Assembly (NCBI GenBank): GCA_017591395.1
Contig: WEDG01005577.1
Coordinates: 143,980 to 207,979 of the forward strand
DNA from: Schistocephalus solidus
Lineage: Eukaryota; Platyhelminthes; Cestoda; Diphyllobothriidea; Diphyllobothriidae
Reading direction: 5' to 3'
Length of the DNA: 64,000 nucleotides
Below are positions 1 through 10,066 of this stretch, one piece after another. The notes under the pieces are model-generated. The model had not been told where the DNA came from and did not search any database. It saw only the letters and a list, made by a program, of their open reading frames with translations. Numbering within the stretch: the stretch's first letter is position 1; every line of letters starts with the position of its first letter. The position numbers and the translations under genes are program-made.

Positions 1-152
1 TGAATGCGCGAGGACAGTGAGGGCATTTGAGGCGGAGATCTCTGCTGTGTGTTGGTGCTCTAGGCACTGTTTCATCAGTCTCTGTACGATGGATTCGCAA
101 GTGACCGACAAGGCCGATGCGTGAGGTGAATGTGCGGTCGCATTGAGGACAG
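1..152 (-). pseudogene. C2H2 finger tail of copy A, cut by the window edge
   Basis: On the minus strand from about 152 the sequence reads CPQCDRTFTSRIGLVGHLRI, then HRTETDETVPRAPTHSRD and the start of a further finger, KCPHCPRAF, which runs off position 1. The same alternation of RIGLVGHL fingers with THxRD spacers recurs in the tail of copy B at 8.2-9.2 kb and near 32.58 kb in copy C, so it belongs to the element family. Between 152 and about 380 there is a low-complexity stretch rich in GGTGGT on the plus strand (Thr/Pro codons on the element strand) that separates two fingers. Confidence 0.75.
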
Positions 153-378
153 TTTAGGAGAGATTCCCCATCGCTTGTGGTGGTGGTGGTGACGGTGGTG
201 TTAGTGAAGGCGAAGGCGGTGGTGGTTGCGGTGGTGGGGGTAACAGGCGATGAGTAGAGGGATGTGGTCTCTATGATGGTGGGAGTAATTTAATTGATGC
301 CAGAGTGAGGGTGTGGGAGTCAGAAGGAGGGTTGGCAGAATTTGACGTAGAAATTTGAATTATCGGATTGTTGGTGCA

Positions 379-738
379 TTACGTTCGAAAATGACTAACC
401 AGGCCGATTCGCGCGCGGAAGATGCGTTGACAGCGCGGGCATTTTGGCAGGGCCTGGGCATCGACGGTGTTGGTCCGGGGCGCTGGTGACTTTCGTGCCG
501 CCATTTTGGCCTTGGCGGCGGCGATCCGGTTGGTCTCATAGATTGCTGAACCAGTCTTTACGGATCTTCTCCATGCCGGTCTATCCTGGGTGAGGTCCTC
601 CCAAGTCACCGGGTTGATTTGCAGTTGCTTCAGTGATTTCTTCAAAGTGTCCTTGTAGCGTCGGTTTTTGACCTCCCTGCCGGCGAGCACCCGTAGCGAC
701 CTCTCCGTAGAAAAGTCGTTTGGGTAGTCGCTCGTCAT
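379..738 (-). pseudogene. C-terminal basic domain and C2H2-type motif of copy A
   Basis: About 119 open codons carry the conserved tail [59 protein letters not shown] and then the finger start CPRCQRIFRARIGLVSHFRT. The Cys pair and the terminal His fit a C2H2 finger. The first residues ([20 protein letters not shown]) are out of frame relative to the RT piece upstream, whose true continuation GARRQGGQ lies in another frame at 581-787. The role of these fingers is unknown; nucleic-acid binding is an inference from the fold. Confidence 0.8.
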
Positions 739-2700
739 CCATTGTCACCAGGTAGCCGCTCCATCGCAGGTGCACTTGCCTCAGCATGGCATGAATGCTG
801 AGGATTCCGGTCCGCTCCAGGATTTCCGTGTCCGGGATCCTGTCTTGCCATCTCAGCTTCAGTATTCTGCAGAGGCAGCTGAGCTGGAATTTAATCAGCT
901 TCCTTGCTTGGTTCGATTAGACGGTCCAGGTTTCCCCTCCGTAAAGGAGTGTCGTCAAGACAACGGCCTTGTACATCTTCTAGTTGTTGTTCAGGTGAAT
1001 ACCGTGGTGGTTCCACACGGAGGCCTGCAGCCGGCCGAAGGCCTGACTGGCTTTGGAGTTCCGTTGGACAACCTCGTCATCGATTCTCGTGTTGCGTGAC
1101 AGCGTGCTGCCTAGATAAGCGAAGGTTTCCACGTTTTTGAATTGAGCACCGTTGACATTGATTCGGGGAGCATTTTATTCCGCGCTGGCTGGTGGCTGGG
1201 GCATGACAACCGTTTTGGCTGTACTGATTGTTCATCCAAAATCGGTGCAGCCTGCGGCGAAGTGGTCCATACTCCTTTGCATGTCCTCCTCCGTCATAGT
1301 GTTTAGGACGCAGTCGTCCACAAAGAGCAAGTAATGGACTGTAGTCGTAGACACGCGCGTTGAAGCCTGCATACGCCGATTGTTGAGAAGGTGCCCGTCA
1401 GTTCTGTAGGCGATGCGGATACCAGGCTGCTGATGAGGGTAGGCGTCCATCAGCATAGCCGAGAACATGAGACTGAACAGGGTGGGAGCCAATACGCAGC
1501 CCTGCTTCACTCCGTTGGTCACTTCGAATGCTTCGGATACCGTCCCGTTGTCAGTGACGCGCGCCGTCATCCCGTCATGAAGCTGACGCATCATCTGCGT
1601 GACCCACTCAGGACAGCCGAATTTCTGCATGACTTTCCACAGTCCGTCGCGATTCACCGTGGCAAAGGCATTCGTTAGATTCACGAAGGTAGTGTACAGG
1701 TGAGTTGCATCTCCTGGCACTTCTCTTGTAGCTGGCGGGCGGCAAAGATCATATCGGTTGTTCCACGGTGTCGGCGGAGGCCACATTGGCTTTCCGGGAG
1801 CAGGTCCAGCTCTAGGTGACCGTTCAGCCGATTGAGAAGGATACGGGCGAAGATCTTCCCGGCGATGTTGAGAAACAAGATGCCTCTGTGATTATCACAG
1901 AGTTGCCGGTTCCCCTTCCGCTTGTAGAGATGGACGATGGTCGCGTCTTTGAAATCCTGAGGAACTTGTCCTTGGCGCCACATCTCCTGGAAGAGTGTTG
2001 TTTGTTCTGCCATCAGCCGGGGCCCACTGTGCTTGTAGACTTCCAGTAGGAGTGCATCGGATCCAGGTGCTTTACCGCTGGAAATCTGCTGCACGGCCCG
2101 AATGGTTTCTGGTAGGGAAGGCGGCAGATCCAGGTCATTATTCGTGTCCATTTGAGGGAGCCAGTCAATGGCAGCATCGGAGATGGCTGATGAACAATTA
2201 AGGACTCTTCTGAAGTGCTCGGCCCAGCGCTTCAGAATTTGCGATTTCTCTGTCAGCAGTTTTGTGCCGTCAGAGCTGAGAAGTGGTATGGTCCCCTTGA
2301 TACATGGGCCGTGGATGGCCTTGATGGCTTTGAAAAGGTTTTTCATTTCATTGCGGTCCACATACCCCTGGATTTTCTCAACCTTTCGGATCATCCAGGA
2401 ATCCTGCATCTCCCGCAGTCGTTGCTGTTCAAGGCGCCGGCATCTGAAGAAGTCTGCTTTGGTGGCGTCAATCTGAAGGTCCTTGTAGGCTTTGTGTAGT
2501 CCATTCTTCTCCACGTGTAAGTTGCTGATGTCGGCGTCATTGTCATCAAACCAGTCCTGGTGTTGACGGCGTGCGCGTTCGAGGACTTCGAGGGCGGAGG
2601 ACTGGATGACATTTCGCAGTTGACACCATCGTGTCTCCACGGTGCCGTTATCATCTGGAGCATACAGGTCCTCCAGTTTCTCGCTAATTTTGTTACTGAA
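739..2700 (-). pseudogene. Reverse transcriptase and thumb of copy A, frameshifted
   Basis: The first piece (1,681-2,640) reads through the linker ETRWCQLRNVIQSSA, fingers SSGKAPGSDALLLEVYK, DFKDATIVHLYKRKGN and DNHRGILFLNIAGKIFARILLNRL. A frameshift near 1,700-1,790 moves the reading into the palm: TTFVNLTNAFATVNRDGL, GVKQGCVLAPTLFSLMFSAML and LLFVDDCVLN. Those are RT motifs A, B and C. The catalytic pair is FVDD where the family normally has FADD, and the motif A Asp positions read VNLTNAFATV where VDLTKAFDTV is expected, so at least one catalytic Asp is gone. The thumb follows ([53 protein letters not shown]) with stops after several blocks. Confidence 0.88.
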
Positions 2701-2744
2701 ATCAAAAAAAGTGAGTAGGAAAATTTAATAAAAGAGTATTTAAC

Positions 2745-3562
2745 TTATCTTGCGGCCTCTTACCTTGGGGCTTTCGTCGGGGTTGCAGTCGGAGCCTCAT
2801 CTGAGAGATGACGAGGCCGTGATCTGTCCAACCATCGGCATCGCCTTGGTTACCAGCACGTCCTGTCGATCTCACCTCCAGACGAGAATATAGTCCAGCA
2901 GCTGCCAGCGCCGCGAACGAGGGTGCATCCACGTGGCCTTCTCCCGCATCGGAAGGCGGAAGAAGGTGTTGGTCAGCAGGAGGCGGTGTTCCACACACGT
3001 GCGCAGAAGAAAAAGGCCGTTATCGTTACAGCTACCGAGACCGTGGGGACCGAGGACTTCTGCCAGGCAGCGTGGTCCATCCCGAGGCGGGCGTCGAAGT
3101 CACCTAGGACAATTAACTTGTCCTCTTTCGGCACAGTCGCCAGCAGGGCTTGCAGGTCTTCGTAGAATTTGTCCTTCGCCGCATCAGAGCTCGTCATTGG
3201 GGGAACGTAGGCGCTGATGATGGTGGCGAACTGGTCTCCCTGAAGAGGCAGGCGGAGGCTCATCAGGCGATCATTGATACCTTGCGGCAGACAGGGCAGA
3301 CGTCCCACGATGTCGTTCCGGATGGCAAAGGCAACACCAGCGTCGCGTCGCTCTGCCTTTGGTTGGCCGCTCCAGAAGAAGGTGTAGCCAGCACCCACCT
3401 CCTCCAGCTAACCCTGCTCAGAGAATCGAGTCTCGCTGAGAGCAGCAATGTCCACCTTGTATCGCGCCAGTTCCCGAGCGACTAGTGCCGTCCTCCGTTC
3501 CGGTCAGTTGCTCCTAGGATTGTCTAAAAGGGAACGAACATTCCAGGCTGCTAGTGTGAGTG
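2745..3562 (-). pseudogene. APE-type endonuclease domain of copy A
   Basis: The domain would nick the target DNA to prime reverse transcription. It opens with AAWNVRSLL near 3,550, continues with the metal-binding segment IAALSETRF near 3,440, then [34 protein letters not shown] and the core motif [12 protein letters not shown] near 3,100. The usual motif is GDFNAR, so the core Asn has become Asp. Stops interrupt LDNPRSN and SEQG, and the frame is lost after about 3,060, where an insertion-like change leads into an alanine-rich out-of-frame reading. Downstream pieces ([16 protein letters not shown] in another frame) show the rest of the domain down to about 2,745. Lost catalytic geometry plus stops indicate a dead domain. 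Confidence 0.85.
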
Positions 3563-3810
3563 GACTCACCCGAGCAGCCTGGAGGGTATGGCGAGAGAGA
3601 TTGGGACGGGGGTATTGTGGTTTGTTTGAGTTTTACGACCGCGTATTTTGCAATCTGCGAGCCGCAGCCGGCTGCAGAAGACGTGATAACCAGCATTTGT
3701 TTAGAGCATCTTATCTAGCCCCTTCCTCCGCGAGGAGGCAAGCAGTGCTGTCCCTAAATAGGGCTGCTCGGACATCCCAGACGGCTGCCGAACTCCACTA
3801 TGGGTCACGG

Positions 3811-5389
3811 ATTTTTTTTAGTGGGAGAACGACCCGAGTTAGCCTGGGCCGCCTACGGGGTTGCTGTCGTCCCCACCGTAGGACTTTTAAAGAGAGGGGA
3901 GGTGGGAAGTTCTGGAGGCAGACATACCGGGTGTGGAGTCACACACAGCACCGGAGACCCTCACCTGGTTTAGTCCGCCAGTAGGGACGGTTGCCCGGGG
4001 TGTGGCCGCTAGGAAGAACTCAACTTCGAGGAGCCACCGGTGAGATTTGGGTACCAGTTAGAGGCGCCCACAGGAGCATTCACCACCTGTACGAGACAAA
4101 TGGAGCGACCAAAGGCTATCTGTGTGGTGCTACCCCTAACTAGTACCCCTTCACCCCATGGTCACATGCAACAGCTAAACAACGGTTTCACCTTTGAGAA
4201 AGCGAGGTTGATTGCCAAGCCAATGTGAAGATGACCAAAGTGGTACTCGAAAGTTTGTCCTCAACTGGTACACTCAACTGAGCTCTAGACCTGAATCCCG
4301 CCTACCAGGTGCTTCGTTCAAGGCTCGGATCAGTTAGAACAGCGTCAATAGGGCAAATGAGCATGCGCCCGATGCGCCCGCGAAGCGGAAAATAAATCAC
4401 GCGAACAGCAACGACTGCTCAGTCCGCACGCTGACCTACCTACAACTACGCCGGCCCCAAATGGACAAATGTCACGCGAGCCCGCCAGCGGTCAACCTCG
4501 TGGATGTTTAAGGCAGTCAGCAGCGAACGGGCAGGTCAAAGTTCAGCACGGCTTTAGTACGAGGTAAGTGGCAATTCTAACTCAAAACCACCAGGTGCAG
4601 CAACCAGCTCAGTACACATAATTGTATGTGTCAATTCGCACCTGGTAATTCTATTAAAATGTATCAGTCACTGACTAGCCTGTCAACATGTAACCTTAGG
4701 AAGAAAATTACTGCCTTCCACCGCAATCAAGCGAAACCCTGTTTGCCTTAACCAAACGCATCTTAAAAATAGGAAAACTAAAAACTACAGCTACTTCTCA
4801 TGAAATCGTGTTGGAATCTTTACTCAACCTGCGGGCTAATTGCTGTAAGCATAATATTACGCTTACATCTGAAATATTTGTGAGTTCAAACTTGCAGAGA
4901 GAAAATTAATTTTAGTGAGGAACGCACTAGAGGACGGAGGATTTAAGAGGTGGACGTCAGTTTCAGGGGTGAAATGGTTGACAAAGAAGGAATTTTACAA
5001 TTCTGCTCGACCAAAATCCTCTGTAATTAAATTATTGCAGCAATTAAGAAAAGACGGAATGGCCCTGTGGAAATTAGTGGAGGATCAGATATGGAAGATT
5101 TGACTAACAGATCTGGAAGGATTTGCATCACTAAGGGCTAAAGACCCCGTAAACCTCTCTAGTGGGAACTTCCTTTTCGAAGCCACTGAAAATGTTTGAG
5201 CGATTCTCAAGTGAGCTTCTGGATGTAAAAAGTTCGGATTTTTGTTTTAAAAACTAGTGTGCCAGTCTAGAGTGCTTGTAAAGCTATTTACTATTTCCTT
5301 GTTAGCATGAGCAAATGCAAGATTACAGCAACAGAACAAGCTGCAGTTATGGGGAGTGCAAGCCAATGGGTGAGTGCACAGTGCTCTGT
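3811..5389. other. No gene recognised
   Basis: The first 300 bases may still be 5' leader of copy A. Beyond about 4,260 I see no coding similarity, no tRNA and no strong repeat. Short open frames at 4,040-4,228 and 4,915-5,103 have no recognisable motif. Confidence 0.5.
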
Positions 5390-5615
5390 ATACCGGTGCC
5401 CGATCGATATATCGATTGATTGAGTTCTCAACCCTGGCCCAGGCTTCCATAAATTTTCGGCTTTTCTTGCTTCCGGCGTGCGTGATTATTTTGATGGCTG
5501 TGAATTTAAAATCCTGACCCGTTTCGTAGGTCTGGGCATCCTTTGTGCTCATTAGTCGTCTCGTCGCACAGTCGACTTACGCTCGTGATTCGAGATCTGA
5601 GCGTACGTCCAGTGT
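5390..5615 (-). pseudogene. C-terminal GIY-YIG-type fragment, Penelope-like element relic
   Basis: Minus-strand reading gives HERKSTVRRDD (near 5,590) and, after a stop and a frame change, AQTYETGQDFKFTAIKII, THAGSKKSRKFMEAWARVEN and SINRYIDRAPVYRALC. This pattern (an H-E-x-K-xx-VRR block, a YExGHxFNF-like block, then EAW...ENSINRxIDLxPxYRAL) is the end of the endonuclease domain that follows the RT of Penelope-like elements annotated in flatworm genomes. I am matching from memory of the family, not from a search. No RT upstream is visible, so only the last 75 or so codons survive. It could instead come from another RT lineage that shares this tail. Confidence 0.45.
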
Positions 5616-7469
5616 AAATTGTATATATTTGCAAGAATAGTTTGGGAATGAATGCGATACACTTATCCAGACCGCTTCTTGTGATGTAGTCGGTCTTTCA
5701 ATTTTATGACCCTACTGCACGTGGTAGCTTTGGGCCGTGGACAATTCCCACACATAGTCCCGCAACAAGCGCTCGGTCGCCTCTGAGACATCCTTAATGT
5801 ATGACACAGTGTATCATATCCTTAGTTGTGTTCCTCTTTGGATCTTTCGGGGTAAACGTGTAAGCATCAGCTTACTAACACCTTCGGATAGCCATTTTGC
5901 ATAAACTGATCGCAGAGATATCGGACCCCGCCCAATTTGTCCTCCGATATGCTGCTACATTAAGAACGTCTCTGAAGCGACCGAGTACAGTTCTGCGGAA
6001 TTAGATGTTCTGGTGCAGTTTTGTAAGTTAAAAAAAGGACCATGAAGACTAAAAAGTATAAATGCCTTCAAAGTCATTTAAAAAACGGGGCTCGTATAAT
6101 ATATCCGTCAGCCAACTTTAGCTCGTTCGTGTATTTCTACTAGAGTTCTAATTTAACCTAGCCGCTTTATAGCCTGTCTATATTAAATCGCCTGAGTTGG
6201 CTTACTTCGTGCCCGTCCGTAATAAAGGAATATTATGAATAAACCGATTTAGACGGAAACACACTTCTATAACGTGGGATGATTAGAAAAGTTTAGATAA
6301 TACTTTTACAACCAAATGTCTCGAGGCGTACCGTAATAAAAGTAGTGTCAGATTACGCGGGAAGAAGATGGGAGATTCGAACAAATAACCAGAGGATTGG
6401 GGGACAACAGAAGGAGCTAATTTTCAGAGACAAACAAGAAAATGTAAATTAAATGGGAAATAGTTTAGATGGAGATATAAAATGTCAGTTGAAGGAATAC
6501 ACTGTTAAGTCTGGGAGTGGCAACGGTGGGACAAAGGCCTAAATTTCTAGTGTTACAGGAGGACAGCATACGTGGGAACGTACAGGGCTTGTATGTAAAA
6601 GAAGTTACATCTACCAGATAATCAGAGCACGAAAATAGGGACTTGCAATTTCCGCCCTAGTTCTGATTGACAAAAATAGCCGCTCCTTCATCTTTGCTAC
6701 TTAGATACTTGTGAAAACAGCAGAATGACGGAGCAAAAATTGTTTTTCCCTCATATTACCATTAAATCATGTCTCCTGAAGACAGATCACTTGAATTTAC
6801 TTTTTTCAGTTGCTCAGGAAAGTAGATCCATACCATGAGCTTTTCGTAATTGATTGAAAATTATTTTCGAAAGGAAGCCTAGCATTGACAGCATTTGGTT
6901 TGGCTGATGCTTACGTGAGATTTACCAGTCAAAGGAATGTTTATGTTTGCATGTTTTGATTTAAATGTGACCAATATAGAAAAGGAGGATCGCAAATACG
7001 CCCTATTGAATGCACAGTGCAGTTGCCAACACAAAGGACCATCGTCAGTGAAAACGATGCACAATTTGTGCAAGATTTTAAATCCTTCATAATAGTGCCA
7101 ACTTAGTATACAGATAACTTCCTAATCGTGATTCAGTCAAACAAAGGAAAGAAGAAAGTCGGTACTTAATGAGTAGAATAGGTCAAGTTACATATAATTA
7201 CAAACGTTTCAAGTAAATGCTGCGTATAAATTATAAAGACGCAAATAAAAAACTATTTTAATTTACCATCACTTGTAATCACCTCCGTTTCACTGATTAA
7301 TTGCTTCGATAATTGTTTAAATATCCTTGAAGAAAACCAAAATCACCGCAATACGGAAACTTTTTTGTCATTAGATGAGTAACACAACCGAATAATAGCG
7401 GAGCTACAGCGACCGAGGATATCCAGGAGAGACTATACAGCCTTTTCATACATACACGAAAGTTTGACC
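5616..7469. other. No gene recognised, AT-rich
   Basis: Unique-looking AT-rich sequence. Short frames such as 6,879-7,073 lack known motifs, and I see no tRNA or recognisable repeat. Confidence 0.5.
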
Positions 7470-8200
7470 GTCGTAGTCCGATGAAAGGAGGGTGCAGGGG
7501 CTGTGACTTGCGCGTGGATTCGTTTAATGTGATAGTAGACTTGAGCTGCAGCTACCGCACTCTCTCCTCCTCACCCACCTGAGCCCGGTGTAATAAAAGA
7601 GTCAAGAAGACCGCAGATGTGGGAGGGTGCATGTGGCTGGCGCGGCTGGAGCCGCCCCTGGGCGTACCACCACACCTGGCTCGGATTCCACGGAGTGGGT
7701 GCGCCATAAAGGTCACATTAATAAGGAGCCATTGCAGCCTGATTCTCAGTCCGCCAGTCTGACCCTACACACCAAACACACATTTGGCTGACCACGCGGT
7801 CCGAGTTATCCCGTCAGTTGGCAACCTTCCAAGCCACGGCTTTTAGTACTCCGTGATAGTTTCAAGTGCGTCAGGTTGTTTATAGTGAGGAAAATGCGCT
7901 GAGCTCTCGACCTCACTCTCTCCCCCACCCCCATAATCAGACCACCGTCCGATTCGGTCAGTTGTCTGATGTGGGCGCATTGGCTGGCGGGTCGGTGTAC
8001 CCGTCTTCGCGCGCCACAGCACGACCTGACCCCAATAACGCACACACCAGGATTCAGTAAATCAGGGGATATGGAGGAGCCATCGCCGTCTGAATCTCAG
8101 TCCACTGGTCAGCCACTCTACACACACAGCACATACACTGGGCCGATGGCGTGGTCTGGTGTAAGCGTCAGATTAGCAGCTTATCAATCCACGGTTTCTA
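7470..8200 (+). repeat. SINE-like interspersed repeat, copy 1, with a duplicated 3' part
   Basis: The core (about 7,500-7,690) contains CTACCGCACTCTCTCCTCCT, GTCAAGAAGACCG, GTGGCTGGCGCGGCTGGAGC and GGGCGTACCACCACACCTGG. The same strings recur at 14.9, 17.9 (inverted), 30.1 and 55.4 kb. Copies 1 and 4 also share about 160 bases downstream (GCCATAAAGGTCACATT, AAGGAGCCATTGCA, a TCAAGTGCGTCA-like end). In this copy the downstream block reappears at about 8,050-8,215 (GAGCCATCGCCGTCTGAATC, CTCAGTCCACTGGTCAGCC), a diverged duplication offset by about 350 bases. No protein is encoded, and I do not see convincing A and B boxes. A non-autonomous element is the best reading. Confidence 0.75.
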
Positions 8201-9175
8201 GGAAACCGTGATATTCTCAGGTACGTGATGATGGTGAGGGTGTTGTCTATGTATTGGTGTAGGTAGAGTGCTTTTATGTGGCTTAGCCTCCGGTGGTTTA
8301 CCGCAGGCTGTTGTGGAGGCGCATGGGTCGGAATAGGCCCATGCAGTGCGTGAAGGTGGGGCTGAAGTGAGGGCAGTGGAGGCGGGTGCGTTGACTGTAT
8401 GTCGGAGCCCCAGGCACTGGTTCACCATACGCCATGCGATGGAGTCACAGGTGACCGACCAGGCCGATGCGGGAGTTAAATTTGTGGGCGCAGTGTGGGC
8501 AGGATAAATCGGGAGAGGCTGGGGAGATGCCATTCGTGGAAGTGGTAGTGGCGGTAAGCATGGCAGGAGCGGAGGGTGTGCATGGTGTATTGGTGTTGCC
8601 GGCATTGCGGGGAATTCCGCTGTCATGGATGCGCATTTGACCGAATAGGCCAATGCGATGAGTGAATGCGCGAGGACAGTGTGGGGAGTGGAGGCGGCGA
8701 TCTCTGTTGTGTGTTGGTGCTCCAGGCACTGGTTCACCAGTCTCTGTAAGATTGATTTGCAAGTGACCGATCAGGCCGATGCATGAGGTGAATGTGTAGT
8801 CGCATTGAGGACAGATAAGAAGAGAGTCCCCATCGCTGGCGGTGGTGGTTGCGGTGGTGGGGGTAACAGGTGATTAGTATTGAGATGTGGTCTCAGTGAT
8901 GGTGGGAGTAAGTAAATTGATGCCAGGGGTGAGGGTGGGAGAGTACGAAGGAGGGTTGACAGAATTTGACGTAGAAGTTGGAATTGTTGGTGTTGGTGCA
9001 TTGCTTTTGAAGGTGTCCGACTAGGCCGATTCGCGCGTGGAAGGTGCGTTGATATCACGGGAATGTTGGAAGGGCCTGGGCATTGGCGGTGTTGGTCCGG
9101 CTGCTGGTGACCTTCATGCCACTCCTTTGGCCTTGGCGGCAGCGATCCTGTTGGCCTCACAGATTGCTGCACCAG
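8201..9175 (-). pseudogene. C2H2-finger tail of RTE-like copy B
   Basis: Minus-strand translation gives at least four finger-like blocks separated by Pro/Thr/His-rich spacers: RTFHARIGLVGHL near 9,020, a TFTSCIGLIGHL-like block near 8,790 followed by SPHCPRAFTHRIGLFGQMRI near 8,650, CPHCAHKFNSRIGLVGHL near 8,500, and CPHFSPTFTHCMGLFRPMRL near 8,350. Several have lost a Cys, and frames change between blocks, so the stretch cannot encode one protein. Intact relatives presumably have a few fingers; the repetition of near-identical blocks suggests expansion by duplication inside the element tail. The end at about 8,200 abuts the SINE-like repeat. Confidence 0.75.
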
Positions 9176-9895
9176 TCTTCACGGATAATCTCCATGCTTG
9201 TCTATCCTGGGTGAGGTCCTCCCAGGTCACCGTGTCGATCTGCATTTTCTTCAGGGTGGTCTTCAGAGTGTCCTTGTAGCGTCGTACTTGACCTCCTTGT
9301 TGATGAGAACCCGTGGCGACATCTCCATAGAAGAGTCATTCGAGTAGTCGTTCGGCGTCCATCTTCACAAGGTGGCCGCTTCAGCGCAGTTGCAGTTGTT
9401 TCAGCTGAGCATAAGCTCTGAGAAGGCCTGTTCGTTCCAACACTTCCGTGTCCAGTATCGTGTCTTGCCATGTTAGCTTTAGTATGCTGCGGAGGCAGCT
9501 GAGATGGGAGGGGTTGAGCTCCCGTGTCTGCTTTTGGTAGATCGGCCACGTCTCCGCTCCATACAACATTGGTTGAAATATGACAGCTTTGTACATCTTG
9601 AGTTCGGTGCTTAGGTGGAGACCGTGTCGATTCCAGACCACGTTCTGCCTGTGTCCAAAGGTTTGGTTGGCTTTGGCGATCCGATGGGCGTGAAGGTATC
9701 CACAGATTTCAGCTGGGCGCCATTGATATTGATGTGATTTTCGGTGTAGCTAGTATTGGGCGGTGGCTGATGAATCACAACCGTTTTCTCAGTGTTGATG
9801 CGAAGTCCGAAGTTGTCACAGGCGGCAGCAAAGAGGTCCATGCTCCTTTGTATTTCCTCTTTTGTCGTTGAATTGGTTGCACAGTCGTCATCGCA
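9176..9895 (-). pseudogene. RT thumb and C-terminal domain of RTE-like copy B, 5'-truncated
   Basis: The copy begins inside the RT palm: the first recognisable residues near 9,890 are DDCATNSTTKEEIQRSMDLF, i.e. just at the catalytic DD. It continues with [30 protein letters not shown], then a frame change, then [40 protein letters not shown] and EVLERTGLL (9,381-9,641), and a frameshifted basic tail. Loss of everything 5' of the palm is the typical 5' truncation of target-primed integration. The truncation point lies about 90 bases from a tRNA-derived SINE. Confidence 0.85.
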
Positions 9896-9980
9896 TATAA
9901 ATGAGGGAGTATCGAAAAAAATACAAGGAAGACCATGACGGCGTTTTCTGGCTTATTAAGCCTTGTCGGTCAGCCAAGGA

Positions 9981-10066
9981 TTTGCGGAACCTGAGGTTCG
10001 AACTCGCGTTCTTTATTTATCGGGCCTTAGTTAGGCTTGTGCTCTAACCATTGAGGCGCGGTCTCC
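9981..10066 (-). repeat. tRNA-derived SINE head or tRNA pseudogene
   Basis: Minus strand reads GGAGACC (possible acceptor arm), then CCTCAATGGTTAGAGCAC, a good A box / D arm (stem CTC/GAG), then GCCTAACTAAGGC as a degenerate anticodon arm, GAGTTCGAACCTC as a B box / T loop, and GGTTCC pairing imperfectly with the 5' arm. The anticodon loop lacks U33 and the spacing is too long for a functional tRNA, so this is a tRNA-derived SINE or a decayed tRNA copy. Confidence 0.55.

Larger units (their letters stand above)
1..3810 (-). mobile_element. RTE-like non-LTR retrotransposon, copy A (broken; 3' end off the left edge)
   Basis: Read on the minus strand this stretch carries, in order, a short 5' leader, an APE-type endonuclease, a reverse transcriptase, a basic C-terminal domain and C2H2 finger motifs running off position 1. 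The leader around 3,700-3,808 matches the 5' leader of the plus-strand copy at 31.2 kb (shared CAGCCGTCTGGG and GGACAGCACTGCTT), so 3,808 lies inside the element; it may extend to about 4,150. Frameshifts near 2,700, 1,700-1,790 and 700, with in-frame stops in the endonuclease and RT thumb, make the copy dead. Families of this type copy themselves by target-primed reverse transcription. The clade name (RTE-like) is my inference from motif style, not from a tree. Confidence 0.9.

Noticed and set aside
770..1140. Plus-strand open frames opposite the RTE-like RT
   Set aside because: They are antisense shadows of the RT thumb; the minus-strand reading contains recognisable RT motifs, the plus-strand reading none.
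3448..3984. A 178-codon plus-strand frame rich in Arg and Ser
   Set aside because: It is antisense to the 5' leader and endonuclease start of copy A, and its composition follows from the GC-rich complementary strand.
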